NCBI GenBank assembly: GCA_034521445.1
Contig: JAXHMM010000017.1
Span: 62,001-126,000, forward strand
Length of the DNA stretch: 64,000 bases
Direction of reading: 5' to 3'
From: Balneolaceae bacterium
Lineage (GTDB): Bacteria > Bacteroidota > Rhodothermia > Balneolales > Balneolaceae
Positions 50,687 to 61,098 of this stretch are shown here, piece after piece. The notes beneath the pieces are model-generated. The model was not told where the DNA came from. It searched no databases and worked only from the letters and a program-made list of their open reading frames with translations. Each line of letters begins with the position of its first letter. Position 1 is the stretch's first letter. A program made the position numbers and the translations under genes.

Positions 50687-51892
50687 ATGACAGAGCGTTA
50701 CGACTACATTATCGCCGGCGCCGGTGCGGCCGGGCTCAGCCTGGCGCATCACATGCTGCGGCCCGAACTGTCAGACAGGAAGATCCTGGTGGTGGACCTG
50801 CGCCTGGAGCCTCTCAACGACAAAACCTGGTGTTTCTGGCACGAGGGGGATCCTCCCTTCCCCGACCTGGTAAAGCGCTCCTGGGAGCGCGGGGAAGTGC
50901 GAATGGGCGATCGCACCATGCCTGACCGCCTGCTCGACCACCGCTACTCCTGCATACGCAGCTGGGATTTCCGCCGACACATCCTGGAAGAGCTGAGGGG
51001 TGACGACCATTTCGACCTTCTCGAAGCCCGTATTGAGAGTCTGGGCAACGAAAAGGGGCGACCTACGCTGAGGACCGGCAGTCGCGTCTTTACCGCTGAG
51101 TACATCTTCCAGAGTTGCCTGGAGCCCGAACCCGCCGCGGGAGGAGCAGCTTACCCTCTTCGTCAGCATTTCCTGGGCTGGGAAGTAGAGGCCGGGAAGG
51201 AGACTTTCCGCCCCGACCGCTTCGTGCTGATGGATTTCGACGAAACCTTCACCGGCGGGGTGGCCTTCATCTACCTGCTGCCCTGGTCGGAGCGCCGGGC
51301 GCTGGTGGAGTATACCGTCTTCTCAGCCGGACTGCTGGACGAGTCCGACTACGAGCGCAAGATCGAGCTCTACCTCTACAACCGCTACGGCATCCGCAGG
51401 CTGGACTATCGGCGCACGCGCACCGAACGGGGCGTCATTCCCATGGACGACCGGATCTATCCCGCCTGGTACGCCCCGGGCGTACTGAACGTGGGAACCG
51501 TCGGAGGTCTTACCAAGCCTTCAACGGGCTATACCTTCACCCGCATACAGCGACACAGCCGGCAGGTGGCGGCCGACCTGGCGGCGGGACGCCCGCCCTC
51601 GCCTCCCCCCCGGCCGGGACGCTTTCATGCCTACGATCTCTGGCTGCTTCAGATCATGCACGAGCGGCCCCGTGCGGCCCTGGATATCTTTGAAGCCCTT
51701 TTCCTGAACAACGATATGGACGCGGTCTTTGCCTTCCTGAGCGAGCGCTGCAGTGTGGCGCGGGAGCTGAAAATCATGGGCAGCGTACCTCCCCTGCCCT
51801 TTCTTCGCGCCATCTGGAAGAGCCGGGGCCCCCTGCTGCGCTGGCTGCTCAGCCGCCTTCAGGGGTCAGCGCTGCCTCCCAGCAGGAAGCCG
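50687..51892 (+). CDS. crtY: Lycopene beta-cyclase (CrtY/CrtL type)
   Basis: 402 residues, with an alternative TTG start at 50678. An FAD-dependent enzyme that forms beta-ionone rings on lycopene. The N-terminal dinucleotide fold reads YDYIIAGAGAAGLSLAHHM. NDKTWCFWHEGD, FFxxY-like FIYLLPWSERRALVEYTVFS, RTERGVIPM and GTVGGLTKPSTGYTF are cyclase hallmarks. Its last bases overlap the convergent permease gene by about 35 bp. No other carotenoid gene lies in this window, so the pathway is encoded elsewhere. Confidence 0.92.
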
Positions 51893-52911
51893 TAGGGCTT
51901 AAGGGCCTCCACTTCCAGGAAGATGCAGCGCAGGATACCCAGGAAGGGCACAAAGAGAATCATGCCGGCTATGCCCCATATCTGTCCCCCGATGATCAGC
52001 GCCACCAGGGCCATGAAGGGATTGATGCTCACCCGGCTGCCGATCACATTGGGCGTAATAAAGTTACCCTCCAGGAACTGCACCGCCGCAAAGACGCCGA
52101 TCACCGCCACCGGATCCCAGAACGTCTGTGAAAATAGAAGAGCCCACAGTATGGCGGGAATGCTTCCCAGGATGATGCCGATATAGGGTATGACGGCCAG
52201 CACGGCGGCGAAAACCGCAAAAAAGAGGGCGTTCTCCAGGCCGATGATCCAGAGTCCGATGGCGTTGAGTGCGGCCAGGATGGAGATGACGGTCATCATG
52301 CCGATGATGTAGTTCTGGGTGACGTCCTGTACGTCGGAGATGACCGAGTCGACCGACCGGCTGTCGCGCCGCGAGGTGACCAGGTGCAGAAAGTGCCGAA
52401 AGAGGTTGCGGTAGTACATCATGAAAAAGACGAAGATGGGCAGCAGTCCCAGCGTGGTGAAGACACTGGTGGTGGCCCCCACGGCCGTGGAGAGATACTC
52501 CCCGCTGCCCTTGACAAGCTGCTGCAGCCCCTGCTCCATGTAGGCGATCTGACGCTCGGGGGTGATGCCCAGCAGCGATTCGGCCGTCGCCGTCAGCTGT
52601 TCGCTTATCTGCTGGATGCGCTCGTTGGCCTCCGGAAGTCGGTCAGCGAACTGCACAATCTGCGTGGAGAGCAGAAAAACAAGTCCGGCAACCACCACCA
52701 GGGCGGCGAGCAGGCTCAGCAGGATGCTGCCCACCCGGCCCAGTTTCCACCGCTCGAAGCGGTCGCGCAGAGGGTCCAGCAGCATGGCAAAAAAGGCGGC
52801 GAAGGCCAGCGGCATCAGGATGAACTTGCCGTAGACCAGCAGCTGCACCAGTACAAAGAGGGCGACCAGCACGGCGGTGCCCTTCAGCCAGGCGGGATAG
52901 GAACGGTTCAT
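51859..52911 (-). CDS. AI-2E family transporter (PerM/UPF0118)
   Basis: 350 residues with about eight transmembrane helices and a central soluble loop near residues 85-150 (RLPEANERIQQISEQLTATAESLLGI). The C-terminal blocks AVIPYIGIILGSIPAILWAL, QFLEGNFITPNVIGSRVSINPFMALVALIIGGQIWGIAGMILFVP are the family signature. Members export autoinducer-2 or act as Na+/H+ exchangers or permeases of unknown substrate. Its 3' end overlaps the lycopene cyclase gene on the other strand. Confidence 0.9.
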   Translation of the reverse strand: MNRSYPAWLKGTAVLVALFVLVQLLVYGKFILMPLAFAAFFAMLLDPLRDRFERWKLGRVGSILLSLLAALVVVAGLVFLLSTQIVQFADRLPEANERIQQISEQLTATAESLLGITPERQIAYMEQGLQQLVKGSGEYLSTAVGATTSVFTTLGLLPIFVFFMMYYRNLFRHFLHLVTSRRDSRSVDSVISDVQDVTQNYIIGMMTVISILAALNAIGLWIIGLENALFFAVFAAVLAVIPYIGIILGSIPAILWALLFSQTFWDPVAVIGVFAAVQFLEGNFITPNVIGSRVSINPFMALVALIIGGQIWGIAGMILFVPFLGILRCIFLEVEALKPYGFLLGGSADP

Positions 52912-52960
52912 GGTAGGTCGGTTCTTGGTTTATGCGAAGATGGTGCTCAGTAGGCGCGGG

Positions 52961-54703
52961 CTACGTCCTCGGAAGGACAGAGAACGCCCAGTCGCTGGGT
53001 AGTAGTCGGGACCCGGTTTGCGTCCCAGCAGCGCGGCGCACCATGTCCACCGGCAGGGCGTTCTGGCGCAGGATGAAATCGTGGAACTCCTTCTCGCTCA
53101 TATCCCCGTTTACCACAAACTCATGGTGCAGGGCGCGAAACTGCAGTCCCCCGACCAGGTAGGCGATCTGGTAGAGGGGTCCGTAGCCCCCGGTAAAGGA
53201 GCGGCGCACCTCCGCCTCCGCGTTGGCACGCTCGTGGCCCACCTTCTCCACCAGGAAATCGATGCTCTCCTGCGGCGACATCTCACCCAGATGGTAGCTC
53301 AGCGAGAAGATGATGCGTGCGCTGCGGTGCATGCGCCAGAAGAGCATGCCGATGCGGTCCTCTGGCGAGCGGGGAAAGCCCATGTCCCATAATCGCAGCT
53401 CCCAGTAGAGGGCCCATCCCTCCGTCCAGAAAGGCGTGGAGAAGGCCTGCTCACGGTAGGGCCGGTGGCGGTCGTTCATAAATCCCTGCAGGTGGTGACC
53501 GGCGATGAGCTCGTGGTGCACCGTGGCGCGGGAAAAATGGGGGTTGTTGCCGCGCATGCTCATCATTTTTAGCTCGTGCTCCATGGTGTTGGTGGGGTAG
53601 GATATCTGGATCACCTCCCCTCCCAGGAAAAACGGCGCGTAGCGCTGGCGCTCGGGCGACATCATGCTCATGCGCCAGGTCTCCTTGGCCAGGTCCGGGA
53701 TGGTAAGCAGGTCATGCTCCTCCAGGAAATCCACCGCCCCCGTGGCCAGCCCGTAGATCATTTCGGGCTGCTTGCCGGCGGGTACGTAGCTTTGCTTGAC
53801 GTGCTCCAGGGCCGCCCGCCAGTCGTCCCCGTAGCCCAGTTCGCGGGAGGCCTTGAGCATCTCCCGCTGGCACCACGCGAATTCGCGGTTGGCCAGATCG
53901 ATGAGTTCCTTGGGGGTGTAACCTATCATCTCGTACGCCAGCATCTCCATCACGGCCTCGCGGCCTGCGGGGTTTCCGATAATGCCGCTGCCGTCGTCGC
54001 GGTGACTCTGGTCGGCCCTGTACCCCTGCAGGAAGGCGCGGTAGCCGCCGAGCAGGGAGTCGGCGCGGCGGTAGGGTTTCTCGGCCCACCAGGTTACGTC
54101 GGGATCGTAGCCGTGATAAAATTCCCAGCTGTAGGCCAGGGTCTCACGCAGATTCTCCACGGCATCGGCCGCCGCCTCCGAGCGCTCCGGGGAGAGCGGC
54201 GCCATGGAGGCAACCCTGGCGCGGGCCTCCGTGACGGCCGCTGCCAGGCTGTCCAGGCGCCGGGCCATGCGTTGACCGTCGGGGTCCTCCCCTACCCTGC
54301 GCTGCCGCTCCAGGCGTGCAATCATGGGTTCGAAGGGGACCGCAAAGCTTGCCCGGCGCCAGGCTTCGGCCTCGGCTCGCAGCGCGGCCCGGTCGCTTTC
54401 CACGTTACGCCTGAGCAGGGTGTAGTCGATGCCTTCAGCCACGTTGAGCGCGGCGTAATCCACCTCCTCCAGGCGCTGCAGCCAGTCCTGGTAGAAGTTT
54501 TCCATTCGGGTGAACCACTCTTCGTTTTCCAGGACGTAGGTACGTCCCAGGCTGCCCCGGTCGGCATCATACTGCTCGATCAGGGTGTACATGCGCCCAG
54601 GTCTCTCCTGGGCGGCGGCAGGCGGTACCAGCAGCAGGGCGGCCAGGACCAGTATCAGGCAGGGGATGGCAGCTTGCAGGCTTCGTTGGTCACGGTCATG
54701 CAT
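52961..54703 (-). CDS. DUF885-family zinc metallopeptidase-like protein, exported
   Basis: 580 residues from ATG 54703. A signal peptide ends near PPAAAQ. The catalytic block VHHELIAGHHLQGFM is a gluzincin-like HExxxGH variant, followed by FWTEGWALYWELRLWDMGF, which supplies the third ligand Glu. This is the DUF885 layout, thought to be a peptidase. The N-terminal half is helical and charged. Length fits the family. Gene spacing to the AI-2E transporter gene is 49 bp, so they may share a transcript. The terminator at 54750-54781 separates it from the ribonucleotide reductase gene upstream. Confidence 0.85.
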   Translation of the reverse strand: MHDRDQRSLQAAIPCLILVLAALLLVPPAAAQERPGRMYTLIEQYDADRGSLGRTYVLENEEWFTRMENFYQDWLQRLEEVDYAALNVAEGIDYTLLRRNVESDRAALRAEAEAWRRASFAVPFEPMIARLERQRRVGEDPDGQRMARRLDSLAAAVTEARARVASMAPLSPERSEAAADAVENLRETLAYSWEFYHGYDPDVTWWAEKPYRRADSLLGGYRAFLQGYRADQSHRDDGSGIIGNPAGREAVMEMLAYEMIGYTPKELIDLANREFAWCQREMLKASRELGYGDDWRAALEHVKQSYVPAGKQPEMIYGLATGAVDFLEEHDLLTIPDLAKETWRMSMMSPERQRYAPFFLGGEVIQISYPTNTMEHELKMMSMRGNNPHFSRATVHHELIAGHHLQGFMNDRHRPYREQAFSTPFWTEGWALYWELRLWDMGFPRSPEDRIGMLFWRMHRSARIIFSLSYHLGEMSPQESIDFLVEKVGHERANAEAEVRRSFTGGYGPLYQIAYLVGGLQFRALHHEFVVNGDMSEKEFHDFILRQNALPVDMVRRAAGTQTGSRLLPSDWAFSVLPRT

Positions 54704-54749
54704 GGGAGTGGGATGGTGTTGATGCCGGATCTTGGCCGAATATATATAT

Positions 54750-54781
54750 AAAATGCCCCGATGTGGAGGTCGGGGCATTTT
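54750..54781 (-). terminator. Intrinsic terminator after nrdJ
   Basis: A perfect 12-bp stem, 54750-54761 against 54770-54781 (AAATGCCCCGA / TCGGGGCATTT plus one pair), with an 8-base loop. On the minus strand it is followed by TTTTATATATATA. It sits 22 bp after the nrdJ stop and before the DUF885 gene. Confidence 0.85.
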
Positions 54782-54802
54782 TCAGGTTCTGAAGTTTGAC
54801 GG

Positions 54803-57800
54803 TTACGAGCAGCCTGTGGTCGATCCGCAGGTGATGCATTTCTGGCAGGTGCCGTTGCGGACCATGGTCATGCTCCCGCACTCTGGGCAGGAGTCGCCGG
54901 TGTAGCCCAGCTGCTTGGCACGCTCGTAGTCGCTTTCGTAGCTCCCCTGCTTGCCGTTGCCACTGCGGTCTTGAGGACTGTCTTCCACGGTTTCCGGCTC
55001 GTATTCGGGTGAGTGGAAACTGGAATCGCGCTGGTCCGAATCGGGGTCGTTTTCGTCCGAATCGGGGGCTTCGGCATCCGCCCCGCCCTGCCGCTCGCGA
55101 TCGGCCTCCTCCTGCTCGGAGGGGCGCAGCTTGCGCGTGAGGATCTCCTCGGCGGGCACATGCGCCAGGTCGTCGCGACCCATGTAGGTGACGGCCAGCT
55201 CCCGGAAGATGTAGTCGATGACCGAGGTGGTCATTTTGATGTGCGGATTGCCCTGAACCGAACCGCTCGGATCGAACTTGGTGAACACGAAAGCGTCCAC
55301 GAACTCCTCGAGGGGCACGCCGTGCTGCAGCCCAAGCGAGATGGCGATGGCGAAGCAGTTGGTGAGGCTCCGGAAGGCGGCGCCTTCGCGGTGCATGTCG
55401 ATGAAGATCTCGCCCAGCTGTCCGTTCTCATACTCGCCGGTGCGCAGGTAGACGCTCTGACCGCCGATCTTCACCTTCTGCGTGTAGCCGCTGCGGCGGT
55501 TGGGAAGCCGCTTGCGGCTGGCCACGTACTTGTGGATGATTTTCTCGGCTGTTTCCACCACGGCGTCCTGCGCTTTGGAGGTATCCTCGTCGGAGGGCTC
55601 CAGGTCTTCCTCGTCCAGATCCTCGAAGACGTCGCTGAGGCTGTTGAGGGGCTGGCTCAGTTTGGATCCGTCGCGGTAGAGGGCGTTGGCCTTGAGCATG
55701 AGCTCCCAGGATTCCATGTAGGCATCCTTGAAGTCCTCCACAGTGGCCTCGTTGGGCAGGTTGATGGTCTTGGAGATAGCGCCCGAAATAAAAGGCTGGG
55801 CCGCGGCCATCATGCGGATGTGTCCCCCGGGTTTGATGTACCGGGTGCCCGTGCGGCCGCAGCGGTTGGCGCAGTCGAAGACCGGCAGGTGCTCGTCCTT
55901 CAGGTGGGGCGCGCCCTCCACGGTCATGGTGCCGCAGACGTAGTCGTTGGCCTCCTGCACCTGATCGTCGTCAAAGCCCAGGTGCCGCAGCATGTTGAAT
56001 TGCGGGTTGGAGAGCTGGTCTTCTTCCAGGCCCAGCTCCTCGCGGCAGAAATCCTCGCCCAGCGTCCACTGGTTGAAGGCGAACTTGACGTCAAAGCTGC
56101 TGGGGAGGGCCTCCTCCACCGCCGAGATCTGTTCGTCGCCGAAACCCAGCTCGCGAAGGCTCTCCTCGTTGATGTGGGGGCAGCCCTCGAGGGTAGCGTG
56201 TCCCTTTGCATAGGTGATGATCTCGTCGATCTCGCCGTCCGAATAGCCCAGGTTTTCAAGCGCGCGGGGAACACTCTGGTTGATGATCTTGAAATAGCCG
56301 CCGCCGGCCAGCTTTTTGAATTTGACCAGGGCGAAATCGGGCTCGATGCCCGTGGTGTCGCAGTCCATGACCAGTCCGATAGTTCCGGTCGGGGCGATGC
56401 AGGTCACCTGTGCGTTGCGATAGCCGTGCTCCTCGCCCATCTTGACGGCGCGGTCAGACTCCTCCTTGGCCTTTTTAAGCAGGTAGTCCGGGCAGACACT
56501 TGCGTCAATGCCCATGGGCTTGACGGTGAGCCCCTCATACTTGTCGGGGTCGATGTTGTAGGCCGCCCGCCGGTGATTGCGCACCACACGCTTCATGGGT
56601 TCGGCGTTGCGTTCATAGGCTTCGAAGGTACCCAGCTCTTCGGCCATTTCTGCACTGGTGGCATAGGCCCCCATATGCATGATGGAGGTGAGTGCGCCGG
56701 CGATGGCGCAGCCCTCATCGCTGTCGTAGGGAACCCCCTGTACCATGAGGGCGGCGCCCAGGTTGGCATAGCCGAGCCCAAGCGTGCGATAGATATAGGA
56801 GAGCTCGGCAATTTCCTTGGAGGGAAACTGGGCCATGAGCACAGAGAGCTCCAGCACCACCGTCCACATGCGCGAGGCGTACTGCAGTAGCTCGAGGTCG
56901 AACTCCTCGCACTCTTCGGTCTTGAAGTACTTCATCAGGTTCAGGGAGGCCAGGTTGCAGGCTGTATTGTCCAGGAACATGTACTCCGAGCAGGGATTGC
57001 TGGCGTTGATGGGCCCGTCTTCGGGGCAGGTGTGCCACTCGTTGATGGTGTCGTGGTACTGGGCCCCGGGATCGGCGCACGACCACGCCGCGTAGGCGAT
57101 GTCGTCCCAGAGCTGGCGTGCCGGGATGGTCTTGCAGGCTTCGGGCTCGCGTCCCTCCTCTTCGGCATCCCTCTTCTCGGTGCGCCAGAGGAGGTCCCAC
57201 TCCTTGTCCTCCTTGACGGCCTGCATGAACTTGTTGGGCACGCGCACGGAATTATTGGAGTTCTGTCCGCTGACGGTGCGGTAGGCCTCGGAATCCCAAT
57301 CGGTGTCGTAGGTGTCGAATTTCAGATCGGTAAAGCCCTGTTCGGCCAGCTGTACCACGCGCTCGATGTAGTTGAGAGGCACGTCGTCGCCGCGGGCCTC
57401 GCGGATGGCCTGTCCCAGCTCCTTGTTCTTGGTGGGATCGCGGCTGACGGCGCCGTTGAAGGTGCGCCCCTCGATCTCCACGGGCTTGTGGCAGAGCCGG
57501 ATGATATTCTTCAGGTGATCTTCCAGCACGCGCGATCCGGTGACCATCGAAGCCACCTTCTGCTCCTCGCGCACCTTCCAGTTCACGTACTCTTCGATGT
57601 CAGGATGATCCAGGTCCAGCGTGACCATCTTGGCCGCCCGGCGCGTGGTGCCGCCCGACTTGATGGAGCCGGCCGCCTTGTCGCCGATCTTAAGAAAACT
57701 CATCAGCCCCGAAGATTTCCCGCCGCCGCTAAGGGGCTCCCCTTCAGCTCGGATCTTGGAGAAGTTGCTCCCGGTGCCCGATCCGTATTTGAACAGGCGC

Positions 57801-58468
57801 GCCTCGCGCACCCAGAGGTCCATGATGCCGCCCTCGTTGACCAGATCATCGCGCACGCTCTGAATAAAGCAGGCGTGGGGCTGCGGGTGGGTGTAGGCGT
57901 CTTCCGAACGCTTGAGCTCGCCTGATTTCCCGTCTACATAGTAGTGTCCCTGGGCAGGACCGTTGATTCCGTATGCCCAGTGCAGGCCCGTGTTGAACCA
58001 CTGGGGGCTGTTGGGGGCCGCCATCTGGTGGGCCAGCATATAGCAGAGCTCCTCATAAAAGATGCGCGCGTCCTTTTCGGTGTCAAAATAGTCGTGCTTC
58101 CACCCCCAGTAGGTCCAGCAGCCCGCCAAACGGTTGAAAACCTGCCGGCTGTCGTGCTCGCTGCCGTAGCGATCCTCTTCGTCCAGCTTTTTCAGGGCGC
58201 CGGCATCTTCTTTTGAGCCCTGAATCCACTCCGGCACGCCCTCCTCTGCAATGCGTTCGGTCGCGGCGGGCACGCCTGCCTTGCGGAAATACTTCTGTGC
58301 GATAATGTCGGTGGAGACCTGCGACCAGGTCTTGGGAACAATCACCTCGTCCATGCTGAAAACCACCGAACCGTCGGGGTTCTTGATCTCCGACTTGCGG
58401 CTGACGAATTCGAGATCGCCGTAGGGTTGGTCCCACTCCTCTTTGGTATTGTGACGTTTAAATTCCAT
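54803..58468 (-). CDS. nrdJ: Adenosylcobalamin-dependent ribonucleotide reductase (class II)
   Basis: 1221 residues. It reduces ribonucleotides to deoxyribonucleotides with adenosylcobalamin as radical source. Core blocks include [103 protein letters not shown] and [22 protein letters not shown]. The C-terminal zinc ribbon has [14 protein letters not shown] and ITCGSTTGC. Length matches the long bacterial NrdJ type. The AT-rich 500-bp gap upstream is its promoter region. A B12 import operon lies just beyond that gap on the same strand, so enzyme and cofactor supply are clustered. Confidence 0.95.
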   Translation of the reverse strand: MEFKRHNTKEEWDQPYGDLEFVSRKSEIKNPDGSVVFSMDEVIVPKTWSQVSTDIIAQKYFRKAGVPAATERIAEEGVPEWIQGSKEDAGALKKLDEEDRYGSEHDSRQVFNRLAGCWTYWGWKHDYFDTEKDARIFYEELCYMLAHQMAAPNSPQWFNTGLHWAYGINGPAQGHYYVDGKSGELKRSEDAYTHPQPHACFIQSVRDDLVNEGGIMDLWVREARLFKYGSGTGSNFSKIRAEGEPLSGGGKSSGLMSFLKIGDKAAGSIKSGGTTRRAAKMVTLDLDHPDIEEYVNWKVREEQKVASMVTGSRVLEDHLKNIIRLCHKPVEIEGRTFNGAVSRDPTKNKELGQAIREARGDDVPLNYIERVVQLAEQGFTDLKFDTYDTDWDSEAYRTVSGQNSNNSVRVPNKFMQAVKEDKEWDLLWRTEKRDAEEEGREPEACKTIPARQLWDDIAYAAWSCADPGAQYHDTINEWHTCPEDGPINASNPCSEYMFLDNTACNLASLNLMKYFKTEECEEFDLELLQYASRMWTVVLELSVLMAQFPSKEIAELSYIYRTLGLGYANLGAALMVQGVPYDSDEGCAIAGALTSIMHMGAYATSAEMAEELGTFEAYERNAEPMKRVVRNHRRAAYNIDPDKYEGLTVKPMGIDASVCPDYLLKKAKEESDRAVKMGEEHGYRNAQVTCIAPTGTIGLVMDCDTTGIEPDFALVKFKKLAGGGYFKIINQSVPRALENLGYSDGEIDEIITYAKGHATLEGCPHINEESLRELGFGDEQISAVEEALPSSFDVKFAFNQWTLGEDFCREELGLEEDQLSNPQFNMLRHLGFDDDQVQEANDYVCGTMTVEGAPHLKDEHLPVFDCANRCGRTGTRYIKPGGHIRMMAAAQPFISGAISKTINLPNEATVEDFKDAYMESWELMLKANALYRDGSKLSQPLNSLSDVFEDLDEEDLEPSDEDTSKAQDAVVETAEKIIHKYVASRKRLPNRRSGYTQKVKIGGQSVYLRTGEYENGQLGEIFIDMHREGAAFRSLTNCFAIAISLGLQHGVPLEEFVDAFVFTKFDPSGSVQGNPHIKMTTSVIDYIFRELAVTYMGRDDLAHVPAEEILTRKLRPSEQEEADRERQGGADAEAPDSDENDPDSDQRDSSFHSPEYEPETVEDSPQDRSGNGKQGSYESDYERAKQLGYTGDSCPECGSMTMVRNGTCQKCITCGSTTGCS

Positions 58469-58969
58469 AGAAATACACCTTAACTTTAGCCTTTATTCTG
58501 TAATGACTGGGTGGTAGAAAAATAAAATGGGCCTGCCCGTGCCAAGCCGCCTTGTAAATCAATAATATACAGGACTAGCGGAAGCTTGCAACTAAAAAAT
58601 GAAATACTTTTCCACAATTACCTGGAGTTATCCACATTGAAAAATTCGTTTTCAATATGCGCTATGGAGGGATTAATTTGTGATGTATTTTATAATCTAT
58701 TTATAACTATCTTATCGTAAAAAATACATAAACTAAATCGCCTTTCACAGGTCTATAACCCTAAATTTCCTGGGGAAGCACTGCGCAGGAGCGGCCTAAA
58801 AAGTTATCAACAGACCTTCAGGACAGGAGATAAATAATATAATTTTCACAACTATACAGTATGCATAAATTTATAGATTTTTATGTTTGTGATAGATATG
58901 TTATAAATATATTTCAATACATATGACATTTACAGTTATTTATCAAGTTCTCAACCCTATGTGCCAGCC
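58469..58969. other. AT-rich 501-bp gene-free region with DnaA-box-like sites
   Basis: No CDS is supportable here. Stretches such as 58681-58740 are below 20% GC (11 of 60 bases), against a GC-rich genome. TTATCCACA (58628-58636) is the perfect DnaA-box consensus. TTTTCCACA (58608-58616) and TTATCAACA (58804-58812) are one mismatch away. It may be a replication origin or a DnaA/NrdR-controlled nrdJ promoter. The sequence ACAACTATACAGTATG near 58848-58863 loosely resembles an NrdR box. Confidence 0.5.
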
Positions 58970-60019
58970 TCACCTGGTTTTACTCTCCTTCCCGGACAGC
59001 AGTTGCCTGCACGCCTCCAGCAGCCCGGACACGGAATCAAAACAGCGAGACGCCCCTCCCCCATCGTCCAGGGTCCACCGGTAGCTCCTCTCCCCCTGCG
59101 ACCGCGCCTCCACCAGGGGTGCCTGCGTACACTCCTTCGCCTCGCGAACCCGGAAGCCTTCGCGCTCAAGAGCGCGACGCGTCCAGAAAAGGGGAACCGG
59201 GTCGCCTGACACCCACAGTTCACGCTCCGGACTGCGGTGAATATTGAAGGAGCCTGAGCTGCGGTCGAAGTCGAAGCTCTCCTTGCGGAAAACCTCCTCG
59301 AAGGTGCCGTCCAGGACCAGGTCTTCGGGCACGCCCGACCAGAGACTCACGTCGCGGTTCATGAGCCATACACGGTCGGCCGCTTTCAGGGCCAGGTCGA
59401 GCTCATGGGTGGAGGCCAAGATGCCCTTGTCCGTTTCGTGTGCCAGTCGGCGCAGCAGCTGCATGATCTCCACGCGATTGGGCAGGTCGAGGTGCGCCGT
59501 GGGCTCGTCCATTAAGATAAATGGCGTGTCCTGGGCGAGTGCGCGTGCAATCATCACCTTCTGGCGTTCTCCGTCGCTGAGCCGCGAGATGTCACGCGCC
59601 ACAAAATCCTCCAGGCCGGTGGCGCCAATGGCCCAGCGCACCTTCCGGTGGTCCTCCTCCCGCAGCTGTCCCAGCCAGCCCGTGTAGGGTGTGCGCCCGA
59701 AGGCCACCATGTTGTAGACGGTGAGGTTGCCCAGGGTGACCCGGTCGGTCAGAACGGTGCTCATATAACGGGCGCGTCGTGCGGCGTTCATGGCCCCTAC
59801 GTTCTGCCCCCCCAGCAGGATCTTGCCGCCCAGGGACGGGTGCATGCCTGCCAGGGTGCGGATGAGGGTCGATTTGCCCGATCCGTTGGGTCCCAGCAGG
59901 CAGATCAGCTCCCCTGCATGAAGGTCAAGCTCCAGCCCGGAAGCCACGACCACCGGACTCCCGCCGCCGTTGCGGTAGCCGATCTCCAGGTCGCCGGTAT
60001 GCAGCAGCCTCGCGTCCAT
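58970..60019 (-). CDS. ABC transporter ATP-binding protein (BtuD/FepC family, likely cobalamin)
   Basis: 349 residues. Walker A is GPNGSGKST, the signature is RLSDGERQK (compare LSGGQ), and Walker B is FILMDEPTAHLD, followed by the H-loop ASTHELDLAL. The first 250 residues are a normal BtuD/FhuC-type ATPase. A C-terminal extension of about 95 residues (from RSPERELWVSGDP) is not part of the nucleotide-binding domain and is longer than in BtuD. It follows the permease gene by two bases. The cobalamin riboswitch upstream of the operon makes B12 the probable cargo. Confidence 0.85.
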   Translation of the reverse strand: MDARLLHTGDLEIGYRNGGGSPVVVASGLELDLHAGELICLLGPNGSGKSTLIRTLAGMHPSLGGKILLGGQNVGAMNAARRARYMSTVLTDRVTLGNLTVYNMVAFGRTPYTGWLGQLREEDHRKVRWAIGATGLEDFVARDISRLSDGERQKVMIARALAQDTPFILMDEPTAHLDLPNRVEIMQLLRRLAHETDKGILASTHELDLALKAADRVWLMNRDVSLWSGVPEDLVLDGTFEEVFRKESFDFDRSSGSFNIHRSPERELWVSGDPVPLFWTRRALEREGFRVREAKECTQAPLVEARSQGERSYRWTLDDGGGASRCFDSVSGLLEACRQLLSGKESKTR

Positions 60020-60021
60020 GT

Positions 60022-61098
60022 CTAAAAGGAGGCCCCCAGGTTACGGCGTTTCAGAATGACCCAGATCACGACAGGCGAGCCGACCATGGAGGTCACCGCA
60101 CTGATGGGCAGGGTGGTGGCGCTGCCGGGCACCTGGGCCACGATGTCGCAGATCAGCATGAGCAGGGCGCCGGTGACCAGGGTAGCCGGGATGAGCACCT
60201 TGTGGTCGTTGGTGTTCAGCGCCGAGCGCGCCAGGTGAGGTACCGCGATGCCTACGAATCCGATGGGTCCGCAGAAGGCGGTGATGCCTCCGGCCAGCAG
60301 GCTGGTGCTGACGATGACGATGTAGCGGGTTCGGCGGACCGGTATGCCCATGCTCCGGGCGTAGTTCTCTCCCAGCAACAGGCCGTTGAGCGACTTGGAG
60401 AGTCCGAAGGCCATGAGCGTCCCCGACAGGGTAACCAGCAGCAGGATACCGATCTGTCCCGGGGGCACGCCTCCCAGGCTTCCGAAGGTCCATATGAGGT
60501 AGTCACGGATCTGCTCGGGCTGGCTGAAGTACTGCCAGACGGAGACCAGCGCGATGGTGATGTTGCCGATCATCAGTCCCAAAATAAGAAGGGTGACGTT
60601 GTCCTGCACCTTTGCCGAAATGGCCAGGATGAGCAGCAGCACCAAGAAGGATCCCAGGCTGGCCGCGCCGATGATGAGCCAGCTTTGCAGGCTGCCCAGC
60701 TGCTGGATGGCGAAGACCGAGGCGACCGAACCGGCGGCCAGCATGACGGCCGCCACGCCCAGGCTGGCGCCTGCCGTGATGCCCAGCACGGAGGGCCCGG
60801 CAAGGGGATTCCGAAAGAGCGTCTGCATCTGGAGCCCCGCGACGGAGAGGGCGCTGCCCGCCATCACAGCGGTGAAGGCCCGGGGCAGCCGCAGGTTGCG
60901 TATGATCTTGGTCCACGCCGGCTCGGCCGCCTCCCCGCCCAGCAGCACCCTCACCACCTCACCCAGCGGGATGGGAACTGACCCCAGGCTCACGCTGACC
61001 AGGAAGAAGAGCATCACGCCTGCCCCCAGCAGAAGCAGGACGCCTCCGAAGCGGCGGCCGGAATAGATCTCGGCGGATGTCGTATCTTCGGGACTCAA
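60022..61098 (-). CDS. FecCD-family ABC transporter permease (BtuC-like)
   Basis: 358 residues with about ten transmembrane helices. Family blocks are LRLPRAFTAVMAGSALSVAGLQMQTLFRNPLAGPSVLGITAGASLGVA, FGLSKSLNGLLLGENYARSMGIPV, and FVGIAVPHLARSALNTNDHKVLIPATLVTGALLMLICDIVAQ. The last contains the ATPase-contact region. This is the iron-siderophore/cobalamin permease family. The gene overlaps the binding-protein gene upstream by four bases. Cargo is inferred from the riboswitch. Confidence 0.88.
   Translation of the reverse strand: MSPEDTTSAEIYSGRRFGGVLLLLGAGVMLFFLVSVSLGSVPIPLGEVVRVLLGGEAAEPAWTKIIRNLRLPRAFTAVMAGSALSVAGLQMQTLFRNPLAGPSVLGITAGASLGVAAVMLAAGSVASVFAIQQLGSLQSWLIIGAASLGSFLVLLLILAISAKVQDNVTLLILGLMIGNITIALVSVWQYFSQPEQIRDYLIWTFGSLGGVPPGQIGILLLVTLSGTLMAFGLSKSLNGLLLGENYARSMGIPVRRTRYIVIVSTSLLAGGITAFCGPIGFVGIAVPHLARSALNTNDHKVLIPATLVTGALLMLICDIVAQVPGSATTLPISAVTSMVGSPVVIWVILKRRNLGASF

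Noticed and set aside
53576-54751. Plus-strand open frame of 391 codons
   Set aside because: It is antisense to the DUF885 gene and has no recognisable domain.
55013-56890. Plus-strand open frame of 625 codons
   Set aside because: It lies wholly inside nrdJ on the other strand. Long antisense frames are expected in GC-rich DNA.
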